NCBI RefSeq assembly: GCF_013116825.1
Contig: NZ_JABFNS010000060.1
Coordinates: forward strand, 1 to 50,065
Direction: 5' to 3'
Source of the DNA: Myxococcus xanthus
GTDB taxonomy: Bacteria > Myxococcota > Myxococcia > Myxococcales > Myxococcaceae
DNA length: 50,065 bases
A model generated the notes under the pieces. The model was not told the origin of the DNA, did not search any database, and worked only from the letters and a program-made list of their open reading frames with translations. Each line of letters begins with the position of its first letter. Within the stretch, counting starts at the first letter, position 1. The translations under genes were made by a program, and so were the position numbers. Shown in pieces: positions 44,017 to 50,065 of this stretch.

Positions 44017-46068
44017 ATGCGGGATGACACCCATCTTCACATCGCGTCGCCGGAGCCGAGCGCCCCGCGGCAGTCGCAGCCGGAAGAAGCTGCAAGCAGC
44101 CAGTATTGGAAGGCCACGAGCGGCTACACCTATCGGGAGATGATCCGCACGCGTCAGGACGCGGGCAACCCCGGCTATGGCCAACAGGAGGCGCTGCTCA
44201 CGAAGCTGATGCAGACCGAGCAACGCGCCCTGGGGCGGCCGCTGGACGTCCTGGAGTTTGGCTGCGGCTTCGGGCGGCATGCCTCCTACCTGGCGCCCCT
44301 CGAAGGCGTTCGCTACCACGGCTACGACTTCTCCGAGGCGATGATGGAGCCCCTGCGGCAAGCGCCGCCGGTGGGGCTGCTGCCCATGGAAGAGCGGCTC
44401 TTCTGTGGGCCAGATGCCCTGGCGGCGGTGGGGGACAGGACGTTCGACGTGGTGTTCACCGTGTCCGTCCTCATCCACAACCCGCCGGAGCGCCTGCCTG
44501 GCCTGATGGAGTCGTTGGGCAAGCTCGTGCGTCCCGGCGGATTGCTGTGCCTGGTCGAAAACCAGCTCGTTCCCTTCGGCATCTGGGAGAACGCCTGGCA
44601 CCAGGGATGCTGGCTGCACCCGTACGCGGAGCTGACGCCCGCTGGCTGGGACATACATCATGGCGGTGGCCTCCTGGCCACGCATGACGTCTACGTCTTC
44701 AAGCGCAACGCGTCCCAAGGCCGTCGCTTCTTCCAGCTCCAGTCCGTGGAGCAGCCCCGGGACGAGCGCCGGGAGGTGACGCTGGAGTCGCTGAACGTCG
44801 AGTCCCTGCCCCGACTGCGGGCGTGGACGGAGCACGCGGGCGAGGTGCTCCGGGCGGGGAACGGCTCGGCGGGGATGCAGGTTTCCGAGCTGACGGAGCG
44901 CCTGGCGGTCGAACTGAAGCGGTCGGAGCGGCGGCAGCGCTTGTTGTCGATTTCGGATGAGCTGGTCCGCCTTCGCGCAGAGCCGGTCGTGACTGCTCGG
45001 GCGCCGGTCGACACGCTTGCGCCGCGTTATGGGCATGACAACGTGGCGGAGGCCGTCGTTGTCGATGCGCCGCTGGATACGACGTGGGCTCACGTCGACC
45101 CGCGGCTCTCCCGGGTGGTGCATCTCTTCCACCAGGAGTGGTACGGCATCCGTGCTGCGTCTGGCTACGCGCCGGGACACAAGATTGGCATCACGGCGAA
45201 TCGCGCGCTGACCGCGGCGGATCACCAGCGCATCGCCGAAACGTGTGAGCGGCTGGGCGCACGGTCCATCATCTTCCAGGGGTTTTCGCCCAATGCCCTG
45301 GAAGTCATGCACATGCTTCGCCGCGTGTTCGGCAGCACGCTCAAGCTGTGCTGCGTGTGGCACGGCTCCACGGCCCAGTTCCACTTCGACTTCGAATTGG
45401 AGACCTTCAGCCGCTTGCTGGCGCTCCGGGAGCAGGGGCTTCTTGATGCCGTGGCTTGCGTCAAGCCAGAGATGCACTTGATGTCGCCGCTGCTCTTCCA
45501 GAAGGTCCTGCTCAACCTTCCTCCTCGGGTGGCACCGGCGGACCAGCGTCACCGCGCTCCGCCGACGCGGGCCGCCTTCGTTCCGACGCCCAACAACTGG
45601 TGGAAGAACTTCTATTCCAACGTCTTCGTCGCCGCGTCACTGCCGGGGATGGAGCGCGTCTTCGTCACCAGTCCTTTCTCGGCCCGCCCGGAGCTGCCCC
45701 TCAAGGCTTCCGTCATCAACGTCGGGCCGTTGAACCGTTCGGAGCTGTTCAACCTCATCCGGGAGACGGACGTCGTCCTCAACGTGACGCTCGCCGAGTG
45801 CCAGCCGATGACCGCCCTGGAGGGACTGACTCACGGTGTGGCGTGCCTGACAGGACCGTTGACCCTGGGGGCTCTGGATGAACACCCCTATCAGCGGTTG
45901 GTTCAGGTCGCGGGCACCGGCTCGCTCGGACAGATTCGCTCGGCGTTGGAGCGGGTCGTCGGCCTCCGGGAGCGTTCGCCGGAGGAGTACGCGCAGATGC
46001 TGGAGGACTACACCCAGACGCTCTGCGCCCAAGCGATCAACCACTATCTTGAGTTCGCACAGCCATGA
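44017..46068 (+). CDS. Methyltransferase-glycosyltransferase fusion
   Basis: 683 residues, preceded by AGAAGGA. Residues about 75-185 are a class I SAM methyltransferase: DVLEFGCGFGRHASYL (77-92), YHGYDFSEAMM, and FDVVFTVSVLIHNPPERLP then LVRPGGLLCLVEN. A charged, helical linker (about 245-325) precedes a GT-B-like half (about 350-683): CCVWHGSTAQFHFDFELE, VFVTSPFSARPELPLKASVI, and VVLNVTLAECQPMTALEGLT with the Glu typical of GT4 sugar-nucleotide binding. The fusion suggests that it adds and methylates a terminal sugar, matching the carbohydrate-binding Wzt. It overlaps the next gene as ATGA. Confidence 0.8.
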   Translation: MRDDTHLHIASPEPSAPRQSQPEEAASSQYWKATSGYTYREMIRTRQDAGNPGYGQQEALLTKLMQTEQRALGRPLDVLEFGCGFGRHASYLAPLEGVRYHGYDFSEAMMEPLRQAPPVGLLPMEERLFCGPDALAAVGDRTFDVVFTVSVLIHNPPERLPGLMESLGKLVRPGGLLCLVENQLVPFGIWENAWHQGCWLHPYAELTPAGWDIHHGGGLLATHDVYVFKRNASQGRRFFQLQSVEQPRDERREVTLESLNVESLPRLRAWTEHAGEVLRAGNGSAGMQVSELTERLAVELKRSERRQRLLSISDELVRLRAEPVVTARAPVDTLAPRYGHDNVAEAVVVDAPLDTTWAHVDPRLSRVVHLFHQEWYGIRAASGYAPGHKIGITANRALTAADHQRIAETCERLGARSIIFQGFSPNALEVMHMLRRVFGSTLKLCCVWHGSTAQFHFDFELETFSRLLALREQGLLDAVACVKPEMHLMSPLLFQKVLLNLPPRVAPADQRHRAPPTRAAFVPTPNNWWKNFYSNVFVAASLPGMERVFVTSPFSARPELPLKASVINVGPLNRSELFNLIRETDVVLNVTLAECQPMTALEGLTHGVACLTGPLTLGALDEHPYQRLVQVAGTGSLGQIRSALERVVGLRERSPEEYAQMLEDYTQTLCAQAINHYLEFAQP

Positions 46069-48407
46069 GCATGACCCGCGTCTGCCTCGTTACCGATGAG
46101 CTCTACCCCTTCACCCCAGGGGGCATTGGCCGCGTCGCGCACAACCTCATCATGGACTCGCAGCGCCACGGCGCGAACGTGGAGTTCCATGTCCTGTTCC
46201 CGCCCACTGTTTCCGTGCAGACGGCCCAGGTGGAGCTCTTCTTCGGGGGACGGGTGAAGGCGCATCTGTGCGACTTCCGCGAGCCACAACAGACCACCGC
46301 GGATGCGCATGGCTTCTATCCGCCCACGGAAGCCTTTCGGGATTCGCGTTGGCACGGTGAGTCGTTGGAGGTGATGCGCTACCTGAAGGCGCGCGAAGCG
46401 GAGGGCTTGCGCTTCGACGTCATCGAGTTCGCGGATTTCCGCGGCTGGGCCTTCGCCGCGCTGCAGGAGAAGCACCTGGGGCTGGCTTTCGCGCAGACCA
46501 CCCTCTCGGTGCGGCTGCACTCGAGCTACGGCACCCTCATGCACCACGAGCCCAACACGCTCGAGGTCGAGAACCTGGGGCGGTACGAAATCGAGCGGAA
46601 GTCCTTGCTCGATGCGGACCTCGTGGTGGGACATCTGCCCTGCATCGCCGAGTTCAACCGGCGCTTCTACGGCTTCGATGACGCGTGGATGCGCAAGGTG
46701 CGGGTGGAGTTTCCCCCGGTGGTCATGGAGTCTCCGGCGGAGCCGTCCCGGCCGTTCGACGTTCCCGCGGCCCAGCGCAACCTGGTGTTTGTCACCAAGA
46801 TCCAGCCCTTCAAGCAGCCGGATGTCTTCGTCCGGGGCGCCGTGCTGTTGATGCGCACGTGGCCGGAGTATCAGGGCAAGGCCATCCTGGCGTGCCATGC
46901 CTTCGACCCGGAATTCCTCGCAGAGGTCAAGGCGCTCATCCCGTCGGACCTGACGGACCGCTTCGTCTTCATCAAGCCAGGTCCTGACCGCGAAGCCCAC
47001 ATGCGCGCGGGGGTGGTGGTCATCACCTCCAGCTACGAGTCGCTGAACCTCACGGCCTACGAGGCTTCCGTCGCGGGCACCCGGCTGGTGCTCAACTCGG
47101 CCTGCCTGGCCTTCGGTGACGACAGCCCCTTCGTCGACGGGGTCCACTGCCACAAGTATGACGGCAGCGTGGACGCGCTGGTGGTGGCCATGCGCAAGGC
47201 GTTGGAAGGACCGGAGCTGGCCCCCGTCCGCTGGACGGTGGACCGTCCCTATTGGGAGCGCCACGCGCGGGAGGCGCCGCCCACGCGAAGCCCTCAGTCG
47301 CCGCTGGTCAGCGTGGTCATCATCAATCAGGACCAGGGCATCTTCCTGCCCATCGCGCTGCAAGGCATCGCCGCCAGCACGTACCCGGAAGTGGAAGTCG
47401 TCATCGTGGATGATGGGTCCACGAGCGCCTTCGACATGCAGGTCCTGCAGCGTCTGGAGCGGTCCGCGACTGAAGGGGAGGGGCTTCGTGTCGTCCGCTC
47501 TCCGATCCGCCGCGGGTTCGCGGGGGCTCGTAACCTGGGTGTCCGAGCCGCACGCGGGGCCTACGTCGTGTTCCTGGAGTCGGACGACAGCCTTTCCCCG
47601 GACTTCATCCAACACGCTGTCTCCGCGCTGGAAGCGCGACAGGAGTTCTCTGGGGTGGTCCCCACCGGGGGCCGCTTCCATTCCAGCGAAGAGTTGGCCA
47701 ACCGCCAGTTCAAGGGGTTCATGACGTACCTGGGGGATTGTCCGACGTACGCGCTGGTCGCGAACCAGGTCTCCGCGCCGACGGCGCTGCTGCGCCGAAC
47801 CGTCCTGGAGCAGCACGCCTACAATGAAGCCCTGTCTGGCTATGCGGACTGGGATTTCTTCCTGCGGCTCGCGCAGGGGGGACACCGCTTCCTGGTGACG
47901 AACCAGGTCCACTTCTTCTCGCGGCGGGGGCATGCCATCACCCCGTCCGCGTCCCAGCAGCGCCAGCACTTCCGCTGGCTGGTGCGGCTCTTCGAAGGCG
48001 TGCCCGCGCCGCTGCACCCGTCGACGCGGCTCTTCGCCCTGCTCGCGCACTCCCGCGACGCCATGGTCGACCCATATGGCGCGCTCGACACGCAGGAGCG
48101 TCGGCAAGCCTCCGCGGCGTCCGCGTCCATGGAGTCCGCCCAAGCGCTGGCCGAGGCCGCGCGCCCGCTGCGCTACGACGTGGTCGATTTGATGAACGCG
48201 GCCTTGAAGCGCCTGCCCCTCGTGCACCCCTTGCTCAAGCAGGCCGTCGCGGGCAAGTCCGCTCCCACCGGCGGGGAGACGGGGGGCGCGAGTCCCGGGG
48301 AGGTGCCTCCGCTTCGTTACGTGCTCGTGGACCGCGCGAACACGCTCTTCAAGCGGATGCCTGTCGTTCACCGCGCGATTCGGAGCACGGTCAGCCGGCT
48401 GACCTGA
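46065..48407 (+). CDS. Fused GT4-GT2 glycosyltransferase
   Basis: 780 residues, ATGA overlap with the preceding gene. The first half is GT4-like: TDELYPFTPGGIGRVAHNLI, FDVIEFADFRGWAFAAL, LVFVTKIQPFKQPDVFVRG and SSYESLNLTAYEASVAG. The second is GT2 (about 410-640): PLVSVVIINQDQGIFLPIAL, VVIVDDGSTSAFDM and FAGARNLGVRAARGAYVVFL then ESDDS. After it a helical tail carries two copies of an amphipathic motif (703-728 and 751-776). It probably adds two different sugars during O-antigen or LPS assembly. The truncated minus-strand gene overlaps its end by 17 bases. Confidence 0.85.
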   Translation: MSMTRVCLVTDELYPFTPGGIGRVAHNLIMDSQRHGANVEFHVLFPPTVSVQTAQVELFFGGRVKAHLCDFREPQQTTADAHGFYPPTEAFRDSRWHGESLEVMRYLKAREAEGLRFDVIEFADFRGWAFAALQEKHLGLAFAQTTLSVRLHSSYGTLMHHEPNTLEVENLGRYEIERKSLLDADLVVGHLPCIAEFNRRFYGFDDAWMRKVRVEFPPVVMESPAEPSRPFDVPAAQRNLVFVTKIQPFKQPDVFVRGAVLLMRTWPEYQGKAILACHAFDPEFLAEVKALIPSDLTDRFVFIKPGPDREAHMRAGVVVITSSYESLNLTAYEASVAGTRLVLNSACLAFGDDSPFVDGVHCHKYDGSVDALVVAMRKALEGPELAPVRWTVDRPYWERHAREAPPTRSPQSPLVSVVIINQDQGIFLPIALQGIAASTYPEVEVVIVDDGSTSAFDMQVLQRLERSATEGEGLRVVRSPIRRGFAGARNLGVRAARGAYVVFLESDDSLSPDFIQHAVSALEARQEFSGVVPTGGRFHSSEELANRQFKGFMTYLGDCPTYALVANQVSAPTALLRRTVLEQHAYNEALSGYADWDFFLRLAQGGHRFLVTNQVHFFSRRGHAITPSASQQRQHFRWLVRLFEGVPAPLHPSTRLFALLAHSRDAMVDPYGALDTQERRQASAASASMESAQALAEAARPLRYDVVDLMNAALKRLPLVHPLLKQAVAGKSAPTGGETGGASPGEVPPLRYVLVDRANTLFKRMPVVHRAIRSTVSRLT
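48171..48392 (+). repeat. Two copies of an amphipathic C-terminal motif in the GT4-GT2 protein
   Basis: Residues 703-728 and 751-776 (DNA 48171-48248 and 48315-48392) share RY..VD..N...KR.P.VH......V. Positions with Val, Leu, Phe alternate with Lys/Arg, fitting amphipathic helices that could lie on the membrane. The two are only partly alike at DNA level, so the duplication is old. Confidence 0.65.
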
Positions 48408-48684
48408 GCGTCGACGCGTCCTGCGAAGCGGAAGGTGCGCGCCGCGGCGCTTCGGCCGCCGGCGCCGCATTCAGTCGCATCCCCGCGAGCCATGCGGGAA
48501 CGAACATCAGGGCCACGAGGAACACGGGGTACTGATAGCGCACGTCGGGTGACGGGATGAGCGCGGCGAGCGCCGCCGTATGCAAGACGACGGGGAGCGC
48601 CACGGCGGCGAGCCGCCAGGTCCGGTGGCGGATGCATGCCACCGCGCAGGCGAGCAGCAACAGGTAGAGCGGCAGCGCCGGTGG
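48391..48684 (-). pseudogene. C-terminal remnant of a multi-pass membrane protein, cut by an IS element
   Basis: A 97-codon piece on the minus strand runs from the IS end to a stop at 48391. It begins PPALPLYLLLLACAVACI, has three hydrophobic helices, then a motif SPDVRYQYPVFLVALMFVP, and ends in a soluble Ala/Ser tail. The Ser-Pro-Asp-x-Arg-Tyr-x-Tyr-Pro sequence is like the last luminal loop of ArnT/PMT-type (GT39) sugar transferases; I put that forward with low confidence. The upstream part does not continue on the far side of the IS, so it has been lost by deletion or rearrangement. The position at the O-antigen locus end makes an LPS modification role plausible before loss. Confidence 0.65.
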
Positions 48685-48714
48685 TGTAGCCCCCTGAAGA
48701 GTCGGACAGGCTCG
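48685..48714 (+). repeat. Left terminal inverted repeat of the IS3 element
   Basis: The first 30 bases start TGTAGCCCCC and contain GTCGGACAGGCTC. They match the reverse complement of the right end with gaps: both have TGTAG, a C-rich run, then TCGGACAG. Confidence 0.75.
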
Positions 48715-48738
48715 TTCGGCTAATAAGCGAGTCTGACA

Positions 48739-49119
48739 ATGGAGAAGAAGAGCCAAGAGGGAGCCCCTGAGGGGGCGGAGAAGGGCAAGCGCCGTCGGCG
48801 GTATTCGGCGGGGGAGAAGCTGCGCCTGGTGACTGAGTGCGAGGCGCCGGGCAGTAGCGTGTCCCTGGTGGCGCGGAAGTACGGCATCAGCCCCAGCCAA
48901 CTGTTCCGCTGGAGGCACCTGAAGGAGGCGGGCGGCGAGTCCGGTCTGCGGGCGGGGGAGGCCGTGGTGCCCGAGTCTGAGGTGCAGGCGCTCAAGGCCC
49001 AGGTGCGAGAGCTCCAGCGGCTCTTGGGCAAGAAGACGCAGGAGGCGGAAGTCCTCCGGGACGCGGTGGAGTTGGCCCGCGAAAAAAACTATTGTCGCCC
49101 GCGGCCTTGTCGAAGCTGA
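48739..49119 (+). CDS. IS3-family transposase OrfA
   Basis: 126 residues. A basic N-terminus (RRRRYSAGEKLRLVTECEA) leads to a helix-turn-helix (SSVSLVARKYGISPSQLFRW) that binds the inverted repeats. A helical zipper-like segment (SEVQALKAQVRELQRLLGKK) follows, for multimerisation. It ends soon after an A7 run at 49082-49088. In IS3 elements OrfA joins OrfB through frameshifting there; in this copy the reading frames are offset by +1 (see the OrfB entry). Confidence 0.88.
   Translation: MEKKSQEGAPEGAEKGKRRRRYSAGEKLRLVTECEAPGSSVSLVARKYGISPSQLFRWRHLKEAGGESGLRAGEAVVPESEVQALKAQVRELQRLLGKKTQEAEVLRDAVELAREKNYCRPRPCRS
49082..49088 (+). other. A7 slippery run at the OrfA-OrfB junction
   Basis: Seven A residues followed by C give A AAA AAC in the OrfA frame, the classic slippery heptamer. 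A -1 shift here would enter the wrong frame; removing one A would fuse OrfA with OrfB in frame, and adding one would restore a -1 arrangement. It could act through transcriptional slippage, or an A may have been gained or lost. Confidence 0.6.
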
Positions 49120-49129
49120 GAGGCATCCT

Positions 49130-49954
49130 GTGAGCGCGGTGGCCCGGGCCCTCGGCGTGTCCCGCTCCACCCTGAATCGTCGCCTGAGGGCTCGGGAGCC
49201 CCGCCGCCCAGACGCTCATGCCGACGCCGAGGTGCTGGAGGGACTCAAGGCCGTCGCCCAGGAGCGCGCCACGTACGGCTACCGCAGGGCGTGCGCTGTC
49301 CTCAACCGACAGCGCCGGGCAGCGGGGAAATCGCCCGTCAACCACAAGCGGGCGTACCGGCTCATGCGCGACGCCCAACTCCTCCTCCAGCGGCACGCAG
49401 GGAAGCCTACCCGTACCCATGAGGGCACCATCATCACGTTGAAGTCCAACCTGCGCTGGTGCAGCGACGGCTTCGAAATCCGCTGCTGGAGCGGCGAGCG
49501 CGTCCAGGTGGCCTTCAGCCTCGACTGCTGCGACCGGGAGCTCATCGCGTACCGGGCGTCCGCGGAGCACCCCACCGGCCTCACCATTCAGGATTTGATG
49601 GCCGAAACGGTGGAGGCCCGCTTCGGCCCGGGCACCTCGAGGGTGCCCCACCCGGTGGAGTGGCTGTCCGACAACGGGCCCGTCTACACGAGCAAGGACA
49701 CGCGCGATTTCGGCCGGAATCTGGGCTTGGTGGTATGCACCACGCCCGCCTACTCCCCGGAGAGCAACGGCATGGCCGAGGCTTTCGTGAAGACGTTCAA
49801 GCGCGACTACGTGTACGTCAACGACTTGCCCTCCGCTTCCCACGTCCTCTCCTAGTTGCCCGTCTGGTGCGACGACTACAGCCGCTGCCACCCTCATCGC
49901 GGACTGAAGATGATGTCACCCCGTGAGTTCCGTAGTGCTAACTCCCAACCCTGA
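49130..49954 (+). pseudogene. IS3-family transposase OrfB, interrupted by a nonsense codon
   Basis: The frame reads back to the A-run, and GTG 49130 is the first start. The rve-type catalytic domain has Asp113 in WCSDGFEI, Asp181 in LSDNGPVYTS and Glu217 in NGMAEAFVKTFK. TAG at 49853-49855 stops it after 241 residues. The same frame then continues for 32 codons (LPVWCDDYSRCHPHRGLKMM), including the conserved HPHRGL motif and SPREF, to TGA 49952-49954. A single C-to-T change from CAG would explain the stop. Loss of the C-terminus probably inactivates the transposase. Confidence 0.85.
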
Positions 49955-49982
49955 GCTGTCCGATTTGACGGGGGCAACTACA
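49951..49982 (-). repeat. Right terminal inverted repeat of the IS3 element
   Basis: Read on the minus strand the end starts TGTAGTTGCCCCC and contains TCGGACAGCTCAG. It pairs imperfectly with the left end. It overlaps the OrfB read-through stop by a few bases, as is common for IS3 elements. Confidence 0.75.
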
Positions 49983-50006
49983 GCGTCGCGACCCCTGTGG
50001 TGTCGC

Positions 50007-50065
50007 TCACCCCTCGAGAGCCCGCTTCACTTCCGCCGGCAGATGAGGGGCAGTTGGGCGGGTAG
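50007..50065 (-). CDS. Possible C-terminal end of an unidentified minus-strand gene (partial)
   Basis: From the right edge, one minus-strand frame reads TRPTAPHLPAEVKRALEG and then stops at TGA (50007-50009), 24 bases from the IS end. The composition, with a helical AEVKRALEG end, is protein-like, but 18 codons are too few for identification. It shows that the DNA to the right of the IS is not the missing part of the truncated membrane protein in this frame. Confidence 0.35.
   Translation of the reverse strand, partial: TRPTAPHLPAEVKRALEG

Larger units (their letters stand above)
48685..49982 (+). mobile_element. Decayed IS3-family insertion sequence (about 1.3 kb)
   Basis: Imperfect terminal inverted repeats start TGTAG and end CTACA, with a shared inner TCGGACAG. 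Between them are an OrfA with a helix-turn-helix and leucine-zipper-like helix, and an OrfB with the IS3 DDE triad (Asp113, Asp181, Glu217; 35 residues between the last two). OrfB has an in-frame TAG near its C-terminus, and it is shifted +1, not -1, relative to OrfA. No target-site duplication is visible. The copy is therefore probably immobile, or needs a related element to supply transposase. Confidence 0.85.

Noticed and set aside
48695..49170. Extension of the membrane-protein remnant into the IS on the minus strand
   Set aside because: That part of the frame is the antisense of OrfA and only by chance open; protein character begins exactly at the IS end.
48675..49987. CAGCG near both IS ends as a target-site duplication
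   Set aside because: On the left it is separated from the inverted repeat by several bases, so it does not flank the element directly; chance in GC-rich DNA.

Overview
The window is very GC-rich, uses GTG starts freely and packs its genes tightly, often with ATGA or GTGA stop/start overlaps. Gene order and content identify a myxobacterium, almost certainly Myxococcus xanthus or a close relative. As I remember the M. xanthus map, tadB-tadC-FHA-FHA (one of the two Tad-like 'Kil' clusters), sgmT, bacN-bacO-bacP-padC and wzm-wzt-wbgA occur there in exactly this order. That match is recall, not a search.

Region by region: (1) 1-8104: the tail of a helical-repeat protein, then a compact plus-strand block of pilin-like and envelope genes (two TadE-like proteins, a large TadG-like protein, two secreted proteins, a 75-residue protein with a Flp-pilin-type processing signal, a three-helix membrane protein) and a lipoprotein. 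(2) 8105-14148: a promoter candidate, then cpaB, tadB, tadC and two membrane-anchored FHA proteins; no Tad ATPase, secretin or prepilin peptidase is present. (3) 14145-20063: xseA, xseB, a single-domain response regulator, ispA, dxs and tlyA, closely spaced and co-directional with region 2. (4) 20073-27442: a minus-strand lipoprotein, the hybrid kinase SgmT with its degenerate c-di-GMP-binding GGDEF domain, a TPR protein and a lipase-like hydrolase. (5) 27498-31630: bactofilins BacN, BacO, BacP and the ParB-like adaptor PadC, then pyrE and a lipoprotein. (6) 31637-37498: minus-strand nadB-rhomboid-LOG, and plus-strand lytic transglycosylase, TPR/AIM24-like protein and pgsA. (7) 37495-37819: a promoter buried in the end of pgsA, two identical tRNA-Gly(GCC) genes, each with its own hairpin terminator. 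(8) 37981-48407: O-antigen export and synthesis: Wzm, Wzt with a carbohydrate-binding tail, and three very large multidomain glycosyltransferases. (9) 48391-50065: a 97-codon remnant of a membrane protein cut by a decayed IS3-family element, and the tail of another minus-strand gene.

Working together: regions 1 and 2 look like parts of one Tad-type envelope machine, with pseudopilin-like proteins and a candidate Flp pilin beside the inner-membrane platform and phosphothreonine-reading FHA proteins. Regions 4 and 5 hold c-di-GMP control of the extracellular matrix and the polar bactofilin scaffold that positions ParA. Region 8 makes, caps and exports the LPS O-antigen; its downstream end has been rearranged around a dead insertion sequence.
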